A stretch of DNA of 64,000 bases, taken from NCBI RefSeq assembly GCF_049354825.1, contig NZ_CP186480.1:1612001-1676000 (forward strand), written 5' to 3'. The stretch's first letter is position 1. The number at the start of each line of letters is the position of its first letter. Positions 16,337-25,700 of this stretch are shown here, piece after piece. The position numbers and the translations under genes are program-made. Origin of the DNA: Novosphingobium sp049354825 (GTDB taxonomy: Bacteria > Pseudomonadota > Alphaproteobacteria > Sphingomonadales > Sphingomonadaceae). The notes below the pieces were generated by a model. The model had not been told where the DNA came from. It worked only from the letters and a program-made list of their open reading frames with translations, and searched no databases.

Positions 16337-17755
16337 TCAGTAGGCGTTGCGGTGGAGCAGGACCGTCGCGGTGCGCAGGATGATGCCGATGTCGCGCTTG
16401 AGCGACCAGTGGGCAAGGTATTCCAGGTCTGCGCCCAACCGGTCGGTAAGGTCCGATTCCGCGTGCGTGGCGCCGCGGTGGCCGCGAACCTGCGCCAGCC
16501 CGGTCAAGCCGGGCTTGCAGGCGTGGCGCATCCAGTACCGCTCGTCAACTTCCCAGAACAGCTTGTCGGCCGCGGTTGAGCCCGTGGCGTGCGGACGCGG
16601 CCCGACGATACTCATGCTGCCGCCCAGGACGTTGAACAGCTGCGGCAGTTCGTCGATGCTCGTGCGCCGGATCAGGCGCCCGATCCGCGTCACCCGGTCA
16701 TCGTCGCGCGCGGCAGAACGCCGCCCGGAATGATCGGATTGCACGGCCCGCATACTGCGAAACTTGAAGACATCGAAAAAGCGGTTGCCACGTCCGACCC
16801 GGCGCTGGACGAACAACACCGGGCGCCCGTCCTCGATCAGGATGGCGGCCGCCGTCGCGAGGAGCAACGGCGACAGCACAATCAGCGCCCCGCCCGCAAA
16901 GGCGATGTCGAACAGCCGCTTGGTCGTCCGCGCCCGCATGCCCAGGGGTCCGACCGACACGCGCAGCAGGCCTGCCCCCTCGACGATCCGGGCGCCTTGC
17001 GCACCAAGCGCGACCACGACGGGATCGACGACCTCGCCTTCGATATTGGCGCCCTTGAGAACGATCGACCAGGCCTGCCGCAGTTCCGCCCTGCAATCGA
17101 CCATCACGCGGTCAACATGGCGCAGCAGCAGCCCGATACGGTGCAGCGCGGCCGGGTCGGCGATATTGGGAACTAGGCCGTGGGCGCTGGCGTCCACCAC
17201 CGGCACGCCGGCGAAGGCGAGCCCGCTGCCGCCATGGGAAATCAGGATCTCGTTCACCACGTTGCCGCCGCAGCGCCAGTCCACGAAAGCCCGCATCTGC
17301 GCCTTCGTCCAGACCATGGCAAAAACCACGGCGAGTGATCCCGCCGACACGATAACGCGCGAGAAATAGCTGCTCGATTTCGTGTAGAAGGCGATGAACA
17401 CGATCACGACCGCGGCGATAACCAGCGCCTGCAGCCCGCGCGCACAGCCGTGGAGCCAGTCGCGCAGCGTGTCGACCGAATAGGTGCCGTTGCCCAGGGC
17501 GAACGTCAGGAAGATCGGCGCAATCAGCTGCGCGACCTGCAGCCCGTTCTGCAGCCCCGGCTGGCCCTGGTAAAGGAACCCGACCGCGCCCAGGCCAGCG
17601 ACCAGGACGATCAGGTCAGCGACAAGCAGCGCAAGGTAGCATTGCAGCCGTCGCCGCTGGAGCGGGCGAAATTGGGGCAGACCCTCGTTAACGCTCGCGC
17701 GCGCTGTCCGGCGTTTTCGCGGCGCTGCGGCGCTTTGGGCTAAAGTGGTCGGCAC
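16337..17755 (-). CDS. Undecaprenyl-phosphate sugar-phosphate transferase (initiating PHPT enzyme)
   Basis: Transfers a sugar-1-phosphate from a nucleotide sugar to undecaprenyl phosphate, the first step of repeat-unit assembly at the inner membrane. It is 472 residues long. Four N-terminal membrane segments are followed by a soluble middle region and a C-terminal bacterial sugar transferase domain. That domain has the re-entrant helix LFDIAFAGGALIVLSPLLL and the motifs VLFVQRRVGRGNRFFDVFKFR, RRTSIDELPQLFNVLGGSMS, VGPRPHA and KPGLTGLAQV, all hallmarks of WbaP/ExoY-type enzymes. The GTG start has GGGGGA seven bases upstream. It ends the locus at its right side. Confidence 0.9.
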   Translation of the reverse strand: MPTTLAQSAAAPRKRRTARASVNEGLPQFRPLQRRRLQCYLALLVADLIVLVAGLGAVGFLYQGQPGLQNGLQVAQLIAPIFLTFALGNGTYSVDTLRDWLHGCARGLQALVIAAVVIVFIAFYTKSSSYFSRVIVSAGSLAVVFAMVWTKAQMRAFVDWRCGGNVVNEILISHGGSGLAFAGVPVVDASAHGLVPNIADPAALHRIGLLLRHVDRVMVDCRAELRQAWSIVLKGANIEGEVVDPVVVALGAQGARIVEGAGLLRVSVGPLGMRARTTKRLFDIAFAGGALIVLSPLLLATAAAILIEDGRPVLFVQRRVGRGNRFFDVFKFRSMRAVQSDHSGRRSAARDDDRVTRIGRLIRRTSIDELPQLFNVLGGSMSIVGPRPHATGSTAADKLFWEVDERYWMRHACKPGLTGLAQVRGHRGATHAESDLTDRLGADLEYLAHWSLKRDIGIILRTATVLLHRNAY

Positions 17756-17893
17756 CGCGCAATCCCCCTGGGTCCGCTTGCGACTGTGTCGCGCCCGGCG
17801 TGCAAGGTCAAACGCCTAGCGTGCGGTGCAGCAAAAAGGCCCCGGAGGTGGTGAGCGGCGCAGTCCTCGCCTAACGTGTCTTTGCACGTCTAA

Positions 17894-18021
17894 TTCCCAG
17901 GAACATGGGAAAGTGGTGGGAAGCGATCGCGATTTGCCCGATACCAGGCAGCATGGCCGAGCAAAAACCGCCTAAATCCGAGGGTGAAATCACTGGTTTC
18001 CCATACGCGACATTGTGGGAA
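17894..18021. repeat. Cluster of TTCCCA/TGGGAA hexamers
   Basis: The hexamer TTCCCA or its complement occurs five times here (17894, 17906, 17917, 17998, 18016), including two inverted pairs with 6- and 12-base spacers. It occurs twice more at 18874 and 18898, just before the methyltransferase gene. About 0.5 copies per kilobase would be expected by chance. The copies flank the first gene of the phage-derived block and could be operator sites. Confidence 0.4.
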
Positions 18022-18858
18022 GAGTTTGGAGCGATTTGGCAGACGCTTGGCGCGCGAGAGGGCGTCGAGGGAAGCTACGAAAAGCTGCTCGCAGAGTGTG
18101 GGTCCAAAGGCCGGGACCTTCCCGCGGGTCCGTCCCGGCATGACATTGCTGATCTCGTCGAGCATACACCCGCTGCGCCGGCAAAGCGCGATGAACTCAT
18201 CGACAAGCTCTACAGAATCGCCGCAGCCTACCTAATCCCGACCCTAAAGATCCAACTCGGCCGAGGCGCAGCTGATACACAGACGCGTCTCAATCAGATA
18301 TCGACCAGTGCATCGAAGCTGGCCGCGCTACTGGCCGAGCCTGAATACGATCTCGAAGTGCTCCTCGATTTTGTCCGACTGGGTTCAGTGAACGCCGAAG
18401 CGGGCAGGTTATTCAATTTCCGAGACCTCATCGCGGAGCTTGAGGAGCTCTCTGAAAGTGCTCGGGTGAGTGCTCGAGAGGTGCCCCGCATGTCTCGCGG
18501 ATCGACCACCGACCTTCTGCGGATACGGTTGATGGAGGCGGCGACCGCAGCGATTGGCGATGCGTTTCCGGGCATCGAAATTGAGGTCAAGCAGTCGGAT
18601 ACCGAACGGCGAAACCCGCGCCCGGCCTCTGTAACCGGGGAACTCCTGTTCCGATATCTCGGTCTTGTGGACCCCAAGATGCGCGACAGAGCCAAAGTGC
18701 GCCTGTTCCTCGAGTTCAGTCGATCCTGGGTGTCTGTGTCCCCTGCGGACATCGACAGGGACCTGCCTTCGAAGGAATACCTCAGACGCCACACCGGGCG
18801 CCGGAAGCTCGTTCTCGAGTCCGACCTGCCGTCTAAATCGCCGAAGAAGATTATTTAG
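17905..18858 (+). CDS. Unknown protein at the head of the phage-derived block
   Basis: A 317-residue hydrophilic protein with no signal peptide and no membrane segment. The central part is strongly helical (TRLNQISTSASKLAALLAEPEYDLEVLLDFVRLG, of which only the pattern is diagnostic). The C-terminal third contains a VTGELLFRYLGLVDPKMRDRA segment. I recognise no family. The start is uncertain: the ATG at 17905 has AGGA three bases upstream, while the ATG at 17953 (MAEQKPP) would leave the first TTCCCA/TGGGAA inverted repeat outside the gene. It ends 65 bases before the methyltransferase gene. Confidence 0.6.
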   Translation: MGKWWEAIAICPIPGSMAEQKPPKSEGEITGFPYATLWEEFGAIWQTLGAREGVEGSYEKLLAECGSKGRDLPAGPSRHDIADLVEHTPAAPAKRDELIDKLYRIAAAYLIPTLKIQLGRGAADTQTRLNQISTSASKLAALLAEPEYDLEVLLDFVRLGSVNAEAGRLFNFRDLIAELEELSESARVSAREVPRMSRGSTTDLLRIRLMEAATAAIGDAFPGIEIEVKQSDTERRNPRPASVTGELLFRYLGLVDPKMRDRAKVRLFLEFSRSWVSVSPADIDRDLPSKEYLRRHTGRRKLVLESDLPSKSPKKII

Positions 18859-18923
18859 CAGCATCCTCATCGCTTCCCATAACCGCCATTGGGCTGCTTC
18901 CCAGAAACTACGGAAGCGAACCA

Positions 18924-20222
18924 ATGGTCAAAGGTCCCCAGCAGAGAGCGTTAGAGGTCGTAAACCGGCATCCCGACATTCTCGTTCCCTACGCGAACAA
19001 CGCCCGCGAGCACTCGCAAGGCCAACTTAAGAAGCTGGTCGCCAGCGTTCGCGAGTTCGGGTTTACCAACCCGATCCTGATCGACGAGCAGATGCGTGTG
19101 CTCGCAGGGCACGGCCGGCTGACGGCCGCGAAGTATCTCGGAATGACGTCGGTGCCGACCATCATCCTGGCCGGAATGACCGATGCGCAGTGGCGCGCCT
19201 ATGTCCTCGCCGACAACGCCATCGCGGCCAAGGCGGGCTGGTCGAAGGCCATGCTCACGACCGAGTTCCGTGGTCTCATCGACATGGGCTACGATGTCGA
19301 GCTGACCGGGTTCGACACGCTTGAGATCGACACTCTGATTTCGTTCGACGACGGCGAACCGCAGGCAGACAGAGTCGAGCTGCTCGATAAGCGGGCCCCG
19401 GCGATTTGCCGGGTTGGAGACTTGTGGAGCGTCGGGCGGCACCGCCTCTTCGTCGGCGATGCACGGGCGCTGGAATCCTATGCCCGGCTGCTCGGTGACG
19501 AGCGGGCTGAACTGATCATAGCGGATCCCCCTTATGGATGCGCGATTGCGGGCAACGTCTCGCGCAACCGCAATGCCGAGGACTTCGTCATGGGGTGCGA
19601 CGGCGTCGGCCCCGAACTCGCGCACGGTCTGCTGCGCCCCGCCCTCAAATGCATGCGCGTCTACGCTCGGCCCGGCGCGATTGCTTTCATCTTCATGGAT
19701 TGGCGGGGGCTGCCCGCTTTATGGGAGGCCGCGCAAGGGGTCTTCCACGAGATCAAGAATCTGATCGTATGGTCCAAAACCAACGCTTCGATGGGATTTT
19801 ATAGGTCTGCTCACGAACTCATCTACGTTTTCAAGGTCAGCCCGGGCAAGCACATCAACAACTTCGGCTTGCGCCGGCATCGGTCGAACGTCTGGAGCTA
19901 TCCCGGGGCTAACACCTTCCGGGCCGGTCGGAAGGAAGACCTGGATAGCCACCCGACGATCAAGAACAAAGCCATGATTGCTGATGCAATCCTGGATGTC
20001 TCGAAACCAGGAGGGATCGTTCTGGACAGCTTCGCAGGATCCGGAACCACATTGGTCGCCGCGCATCTGACCAATCGCCGTGGTTACGGGATCGAACTGG
20101 ACGAAAAGTATGCCGACCTGATCCTGAAGCGACTGAGCGAAGCCGCGGGCGAGGAGCCGAAGCTCGAAGACGGCAGGTCGCTTGCGGACGTCGCTGCCGA
20201 ACGCTCGGGGACGCCGAAATGA
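18924..20222 (+). CDS. ParB-domain DNA methyltransferase (phage-type)
   Basis: A 432-residue protein in two parts. Residues ~12-110 form a ParB/sulfiredoxin-like domain (ILVPYANNAREH, GFTNPILIDEQ, VLAGHGRLTAAKYLG). Residues ~165-420 form a SAM-dependent DNA methyltransferase of the N4-cytosine/N6-adenine class. Its catalytic DPPYG is at 201-205, ahead of the SAM-binding FAGSGTT at 370-376, the beta-class order. Such proteins are common next to terminase genes in prophages and lack a cognate restriction enzyme. Target specificity is not predictable. The stop overlaps the next start by four bases (ATGA). Confidence 0.9.
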   Translation: MVKGPQQRALEVVNRHPDILVPYANNAREHSQGQLKKLVASVREFGFTNPILIDEQMRVLAGHGRLTAAKYLGMTSVPTIILAGMTDAQWRAYVLADNAIAAKAGWSKAMLTTEFRGLIDMGYDVELTGFDTLEIDTLISFDDGEPQADRVELLDKRAPAICRVGDLWSVGRHRLFVGDARALESYARLLGDERAELIIADPPYGCAIAGNVSRNRNAEDFVMGCDGVGPELAHGLLRPALKCMRVYARPGAIAFIFMDWRGLPALWEAAQGVFHEIKNLIVWSKTNASMGFYRSAHELIYVFKVSPGKHINNFGLRRHRSNVWSYPGANTFRAGRKEDLDSHPTIKNKAMIADAILDVSKPGGIVLDSFAGSGTTLVAAHLTNRRGYGIELDEKYADLILKRLSEAAGEEPKLEDGRSLADVAAERSGTPK

Positions 20223-20770
20223 GCGACGATCGTGAGAAGGCTGAAGCCGCTCGCGCCGGCCGCCGCAAAGACGGCCTGCCCTTCAAGGAGGGCAACACCC
20301 GCGAGGACGGCAGCTACGCTGTCGGTAAATACCGCACTCCCGAGAGCGGCAAGTTTGCAGTTGGCGACGGCCGAAAGCGCGGGCGCCGGGCCAAAGGCGT
20401 GCGCAACGTGGACTCCGATTTTGAGGAGGAGTTCAACCGCCGTGTCACCGTGACCGAGGGCGGAAAGAAGCGGAGCGTGTCCAAGGGCCGCGCCAGCATT
20501 ATTCGACTGCTCGATAACGGGTACAGCAAGGGACAGACTGCTGCGATCATCGAGATCGACCGCCGGCACCAGCGATTGCTTGAGAAGAAGGCGGCAAGTC
20601 AGCAGCGCACCGTCGAGGCCGATGCTGCGCTTCTGGAAGCTTACATCAAGGAGATGCTGGGACAGACGAGTGCCGGCCCTCACCTGCTCGGGGATCCGGA
20701 GGAGGGTGGTGAACCATCCGCTTGCGGGGAAGCGGAGGGTACCGACGAGGAGCAAAGCGATGAGGATTGA
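20219..20770 (+). CDS. DUF5681-domain protein, probable small-terminase-like partner
   Basis: A 183-residue charged protein. Residues ~38-60 carry the DUF5681 signature (YRTPESGKFAVGDGRKRGRRAKG), here with an imperfect match to the usual xxxFKPGQSGNPKGRPKG form. A helical region with GRASIIRLLDNGYSKGQTAAI follows, and the tail is acidic (DEEQSDED). DUF5681 proteins usually lie directly upstream of large terminase genes. The ATGA overlap with the methyltransferase and the 11-base overlap with terL indicate coupled translation. A DNA-binding small-terminase role is inferred from position only. Confidence 0.75.
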   Translation: MSDDREKAEAARAGRRKDGLPFKEGNTREDGSYAVGKYRTPESGKFAVGDGRKRGRRAKGVRNVDSDFEEEFNRRVTVTEGGKKRSVSKGRASIIRLLDNGYSKGQTAAIIEIDRRHQRLLEKKAASQQRTVEADAALLEAYIKEMLGQTSAGPHLLGDPEEGGEPSACGEAEGTDEEQSDED

Positions 20771-22247
20771 TCCGAGCGCAGCTCTGGCGGCCGCCATCCG
20801 ATTGAACTTCGACCTCTTCGTGCGGGCGATGTTCCCCTACGTCACCGGCGGCCGCTACACGCATAACTGGCACATCGACGCGATGGCGCACCAGCTCGAT
20901 CTGATGCGTCAGGGGCAAAACCGGCGCTTGATTATCACTATGCCGCCGCGGCACCTCAAGTCGATCGCAGTGTCGACCGCATGGGTGGCGTGGATGCTTG
21001 GGCAAGACCCCTCGCTCCGGTTCATTTGCGTAAGCTACGGCGACAAGCTTGCCGAAAAGCATGCCCGCGATTGTCTCAAGATGATGCGCGGCCGGCTCTA
21101 CCAGTTGGCCTTCCCCAACGTCCGCCTGGTCAAAGGCGCCATCGGGGATTTTGAAACAACCGCAGGGGGCGGCAGGCTCTCGACGTCAGTTGAAGGTGCG
21201 ATCACCGGGCGCGGAGCTCACTTCATTGTAATCGACGATCCGATGAAGGCGGCTGAAGCCTTGTCGGATAACGCGCGAGAGAAGGTGGTAGAGTGGCTCG
21301 ATGGCTCTCTGATCTCGCGACTCGATGATGATGAAAGTGGTGTCGCCGCTATCGTCCTCGTCATGCAGCGCCTGCACGAAGACGATCTCGCCGGAGTCCT
21401 GCTGCGGCGCGGCGGATGGAATGAGCTGCGCCTTTCCGCCATCGCAACGCGCGAGGAGATCGTGCCGCTTACCCGCGGGCGTTTTTATCGCCGCCGCGAG
21501 GGCCATGCGTTGCACCCCCAACGGCGGTCATTGGCCTGGCTTCACGAGCAGCGGCGGGTCAACTGGTACCACTTCTCGGCCCAGCATCAGCAGGACCCGG
21601 TTCCGCGGCAGGGTAATTACGTTCAACGCGACTGGCTTCAGTTCTACGATCAGGTGCCGGACGCCGGCCTCATCGTGCAAAGCTGGGGCACAGCGTCTGA
21701 GCCCGGCGTGAAAAACGACTTCACTGTCGGAATAACGGCTCGTTACCACAAAGGGCGCTACTACGTGCTCGATGTCTACCGGAACCGCGTCGCGTTCGGC
21801 GGACTCGTTCGCACGGTGATCGAGTTGTGCCAGCGATACGAAGTGGAGCGGCTCATAATCGAGCAGGCCGGCAGCGGGATCCAGCTGATCCAGCGCTTCG
21901 AGGAGGACCTCCCGTCAGGAGTCCCCTACCCCATAAAAATAAAGCCGTTTGAATCGAAAGTAATTCGGTTTGAGGCTCAAGCCAGCCGAATCCAGGCCGG
22001 GGAACTTCTACTCCCACGAACTGCACCCTGGCTTGCCGAGTTGATCGCGGAGATCGTGGGATTTCCGAACACGCGGCACGACGACCAAGCGGATGCGCTC
22101 GCGCAGATGCTGGCCAATCCGCCGTGGAAGAACCCGACGCCCACGAATGAAGGACCAATCGCTTTCTGCGATGGGCGGTTTTCGGATGAGCCGGGTTACG
22201 AGTTCGATGCGGGCGCCTACGAAGACGATGGATGGGGACCCGATTGA
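20760..22247 (+). CDS. terL: Phage terminase large subunit with altered nuclease site
   Basis: A 495-residue protein with an N-terminal packaging ATPase: Walker A-like MPPRHLKSIA at 61-70 and Walker B HFIVIDDP at 154-161. A C-terminal RNase H-like nuclease follows. In related terminases the nuclease begins with a strand ending SWDTA. Here it reads QSWGTASEPG, so the first metal-binding Asp is Gly310 (codon GGC, read directly). The later acidic positions (LIIEQAGSG and RHDDQADALAQ) remain. DNA cleavage may therefore be lost. The ATG at 20760 is preferred to upstream in-frame starts that would lie inside the DUF5681 gene. Confidence 0.9.
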   Translation: MRIDPSAALAAAIRLNFDLFVRAMFPYVTGGRYTHNWHIDAMAHQLDLMRQGQNRRLIITMPPRHLKSIAVSTAWVAWMLGQDPSLRFICVSYGDKLAEKHARDCLKMMRGRLYQLAFPNVRLVKGAIGDFETTAGGGRLSTSVEGAITGRGAHFIVIDDPMKAAEALSDNAREKVVEWLDGSLISRLDDDESGVAAIVLVMQRLHEDDLAGVLLRRGGWNELRLSAIATREEIVPLTRGRFYRRREGHALHPQRRSLAWLHEQRRVNWYHFSAQHQQDPVPRQGNYVQRDWLQFYDQVPDAGLIVQSWGTASEPGVKNDFTVGITARYHKGRYYVLDVYRNRVAFGGLVRTVIELCQRYEVERLIIEQAGSGIQLIQRFEEDLPSGVPYPIKIKPFESKVIRFEAQASRIQAGELLLPRTAPWLAELIAEIVGFPNTRHDDQADALAQMLANPPWKNPTPTNEGPIAFCDGRFSDEPGYEFDAGAYEDDGWGPD

Positions 22248-22379
22248 AGGTGCGCCAAGTTAGACATGGGGTGACGTAGCATACGACGCAGTGGCGTGCG
22301 TCGCTCATATATCGAAGGAATAGTGTGCACACCTGCGCCTGCCTCCAGCTACGCTCGGCATACAACGGCGCACCTCAAC

Positions 22380-22757
22380 TCAACGCTTTGCGATCGCAGT
22401 CACCTTTCCGGCGCTACCCGTAATGCTGGCATCAAATGCCACCTTGTCGCCAACCTTGACGCCTTGAAGGACCCCCGGGTCGGCAGAAAATGTCATGGTC
22501 ATCGCCGGCCACGCGACCGCTGGTATAGCTTGATGGTCAAGCGTTATCGTGCCGGCGGCGATGTCGAGCTCGGTGACAACTCCGGTGCCCTTGGCCAGCT
22601 TCGTCTCTGGGCTGTTCGACGAAGTCGACATAGTTGACATCGCGGGCTCGCTGGTCGCGACCGAGGAAGATTTGTCGTCAGTTGGTGCTTTTTGACCGCA
22701 CGCCGAAAGCGAAGCCGTCAAAAGGAGGGCTGCTGCCATGTTAGTGAAGGTTTTCAA
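22380..22757 (-). CDS. CusF-like periplasmic copper-binding lipoprotein
   Basis: A 125-residue protein with a lipoprotein signal (LLLTASLSAC), a low-complexity Ser/Thr/Met linker and a CusF/EcnK domain (GVVTELDIAAGTITLDHQAI, VAWPAMTMTF). The domain has the conserved W-P-A-M-x-M copper(I)-binding segment. It would carry Cu(I)/Ag(I) in the periplasm to the CusCBA pump encoded just upstream. The start is a TTG seven bases after a strong AAGGAGA site. It lies one base after cusA on the minus strand and is the last gene of the operon. Confidence 0.85.
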   Translation of the reverse strand: MKTFTNMAAALLLTASLSACGQKAPTDDKSSSVATSEPAMSTMSTSSNSPETKLAKGTGVVTELDIAAGTITLDHQAIPAVAWPAMTMTFSADPGVLQGVKVGDKVAFDASITGSAGKVTAIAKR

Positions 22758-22758
22758 A

Positions 22759-25700
22759 TCATATCTCCTTAGTTGGGGTTGGTAAGGACTTCATCAAGGC
22801 GCTCCGCCGCCGCATGAGCAGGAAGCCGGCAGGAAGCACGAACATTGAGAGCAGCGGAGCCGTCAGCATCCCACCCACCATGGGAGCGGCGATGCGGCGC
22901 ATTATTTCCGAACCTGCGCCTGATCCGATCAGGATAGGCACCAAACCGGCTACAATCACGGCAACAGTCATTGCCTTCGGCCGGACGCGCTGAAGCGCGC
23001 CGTCCGTGACGGCCGCCAAAATGTCGTCGAAAGAAGCGTCGGGGCCGGCTTTTTCAAGCGCCAGCTTCAGGTAAATGAGCATGACGACACCGAACTCGGC
23101 GGCGACACCGGCCAAGGCAAGGAAACCAACCCCCGTCGCGACAGACTGGTGATAGCCCAGGAGGTAGAGCATCCAAAGGCCTCCGGTCAGCGCGAAGGGC
23201 AGGGTCAGGATGATCAGCGCGGCTTCGTCCACCCGGCGGAAGATCACGAATAGAAGGGCGAAGATGATTGCCAGCGTTGCCGGCACGACAAGCTTGAGAC
23301 GTGCGGTAGCGCGCTCCAGGTATTCGAACTGGCCAGAATAGGCGATGCTCACTCGCGGTGTGAGCTTGACCTGTTTAGCAACGGCGGCTCGCAGGTCGGC
23401 GACCACAGAGGACAGGTCGCGATCGCGCACGTCGATGTAGACCCAAATAGAAGGACGCCCGTTTTCCGTCTTTAGCATCGGCGGGCCGTCGGCTACGCGG
23501 AGGGTCGCCACCGAACCGAGCGTCAGCTGTTGGCCGGTGGGCGTCAGAATGGGCAGGTTTTCGAGCGCGGCCAAGCTGCCACGAATCTCGCGTGGATAGC
23601 GCACGTTGATCGGATAACGGGCGAGCCCTTCGACCGTTCGCCCCACATTCTCGCCGCCGATTGAGCCGCTGACGATTTCCTGGACGTCGGCGATGTTCAG
23701 CCCATAGCGTGCTGCCGCCAGGCGATCGATATCGATGTCGACATAGCGTCCGCCGGTCAGGCGTTCCGCCAACGCCGAGCTGACGCCGGGTACGCGCTTA
23801 GCGGCGCCCTCCACCTCGCGTGCGATGCGGTCGAGCTCCGCCAAATTGCCTCCCGACACTTTTACGCCGATCGGGCTTTTTATGCCGGTGGCTAACATAT
23901 CGATGCGGTTGCGGATTGGAGGAACCCAGACGTTGGCGAGCCCTGGGACCCGCACAGTTCGATCGAGCTCTGCGATCACTTTCTCAGGCGTCATACCGGA
24001 TCGCCACTGGTCGCGTGGCTTGAACCGGATCGTGGTCTCGAACATCTCCAGCGGCGCGGGATCGGTAGCGGTCTCGGCCCGGCCGGCCTTCCCGAATACG
24101 CTCTGCACCTCAGGCACCGACTTGATCATGCGGTCGGTTTGCTGAAGCAGCTCGGCAGCCTTGGCCGCCGAAAGTCCCGGCAGAGCCGAAGGCATGTAGA
24201 GCAAGTCTCCCTCGTTCATTGCGGGCAGGAACTCCCCGCCGAGGCGGCTGATCGGCCAGGCTGCTGTCAGGAACACGGTGCCGGCAATTAGCAGGGTAGT
24301 CTTGGGACGCTTCAGCACCCAACCAATCGCGGGCCGGTAGAGCGCGGTCAGCGCTAGGTTGACGGGGTTATCGCGCTCCGCTGGAATGCGTCCCCGGATA
24401 AGGGCGCCCATAAGCACCGGGACAAGTGTCACCGATAGTAGGGCCGCTGCGGCCATCGTGTACGTTTTAGTGAAGGCGAGCGGTCCGAACAGGCGTCCCT
24501 CCTGCGCTTGCAACGTGAAGACCGGCACGAACGACAGGGTGATGATCACCAAGCTGAAGAACAGCGCCGGCCCCACTTCGGCCGCTGCTTCGCCGATAAC
24601 GCGCCACCGCTCCGGGCCATCCAGTTCTTGATCGGGATGTTTCTCGTGCCAGTGTTCTATCGCCTTGTGGGCGTTTTCAATCATCACGATCGCGGCATCG
24701 ACCATCGCACCGATGGCGATGGCAATGCCGCCGAGAGACATGATGTTAGCGTTGATGCCCTGGAATCGCATGACTACGAACGCAGCCACGACGCCCAGAG
24801 GAAGCGTGATGACCGCCACCAGAGCGGAACGCACATGCCAAAGAAACAATGCGCACACGAGCGCGACGACGACGAACTCCTCGAACAGCTTGCCGGTGAG
24901 GTTTTCAATTGCCTGGTCGATCAGACTTGAGCGGTCGTACACCGGCACCACAGCAACGCCTGGCGGCAAGCTTCTTCGCAGTTCCACCAGTTTCGTCTCG
25001 ACCGCCTTGATCGCGGATCGCGCATCGACACCCGACCGCAAGATAACCACGCCGCCCGCGACCTCGCCATCGCCGTCAAGATCGGCAATGCCGCGGCGCA
25101 TCTCGGGGCCGATCTGGACCGTGGCAACGTCACCAAGCACGACCGCCACGCCGCTCTTTGCCGTGCGGATCGGGACCTGCGCAAAATCGGCAAGGCCTTT
25201 GAGATAACCGGAGGCACGTATCATATATTCCGATTCGGCCATTTCGATGACCGAGCCGCCAGCCTCCTGATTTGCGCGCTGGATCGCATCGGTTACCTCG
25301 CGCTGCGTCACCCCGTAACCGGCGAGACTGACCGGATCGAGCACGACTTGATACTGTCGTACCATACCGCCAATACTGGCCACCTCTGCCACGCCGGGAA
25401 TTGTCTTCAATTCATAGCGGAGGAACCAGTCCTGCAGGCCTCGGAGCTCTGACAGGTCGTGGCCTCCGGTGCGGTCAACCAATGCGTATTCGTAGACCCA
25501 GCCGACCCCAGTTGCATCGGGCCCGATCGCCGCTTTTGCACCCTCGGGTAAGCCTTGTTGGGCCTGGTTAAGATATTCAAGGACGCGCGAGCGCGCCCAA
25601 TACAAGTCAGTCCCTTCATCGAAAATCACATAGACGAAGCTGTCTCCGAAGAACGAGTAAGCTCGCACCGTCCTGGCACCCGGGACCGACAGCATGGTCG

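Larger units (their letters stand above)
17905..22247 (+). mobile_element. Phage-derived gene block (ParB-methyltransferase, DUF5681, terminase)
   Basis: Four same-strand genes, three with 4- to 11-base overlaps. They encode an unknown protein, a ParB-domain DNA methyltransferase, a DUF5681 protein and a large terminase subunit. This combination is typical of prophages. No portal, capsid, tail, lysis or integrase gene follows, and no flanking repeat was recognised by eye. The block sits exactly between the polysaccharide locus and the metal-resistance region, so it may be a prophage remnant marking an insertion hot spot. Confidence 0.55.

Noticed and set aside
22248..22379. Possible attachment site or small RNA between terL and cusF
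   Set aside because: No direct repeat, tRNA end or stable hairpin could be recognised by eye in this 132-base convergent gap.
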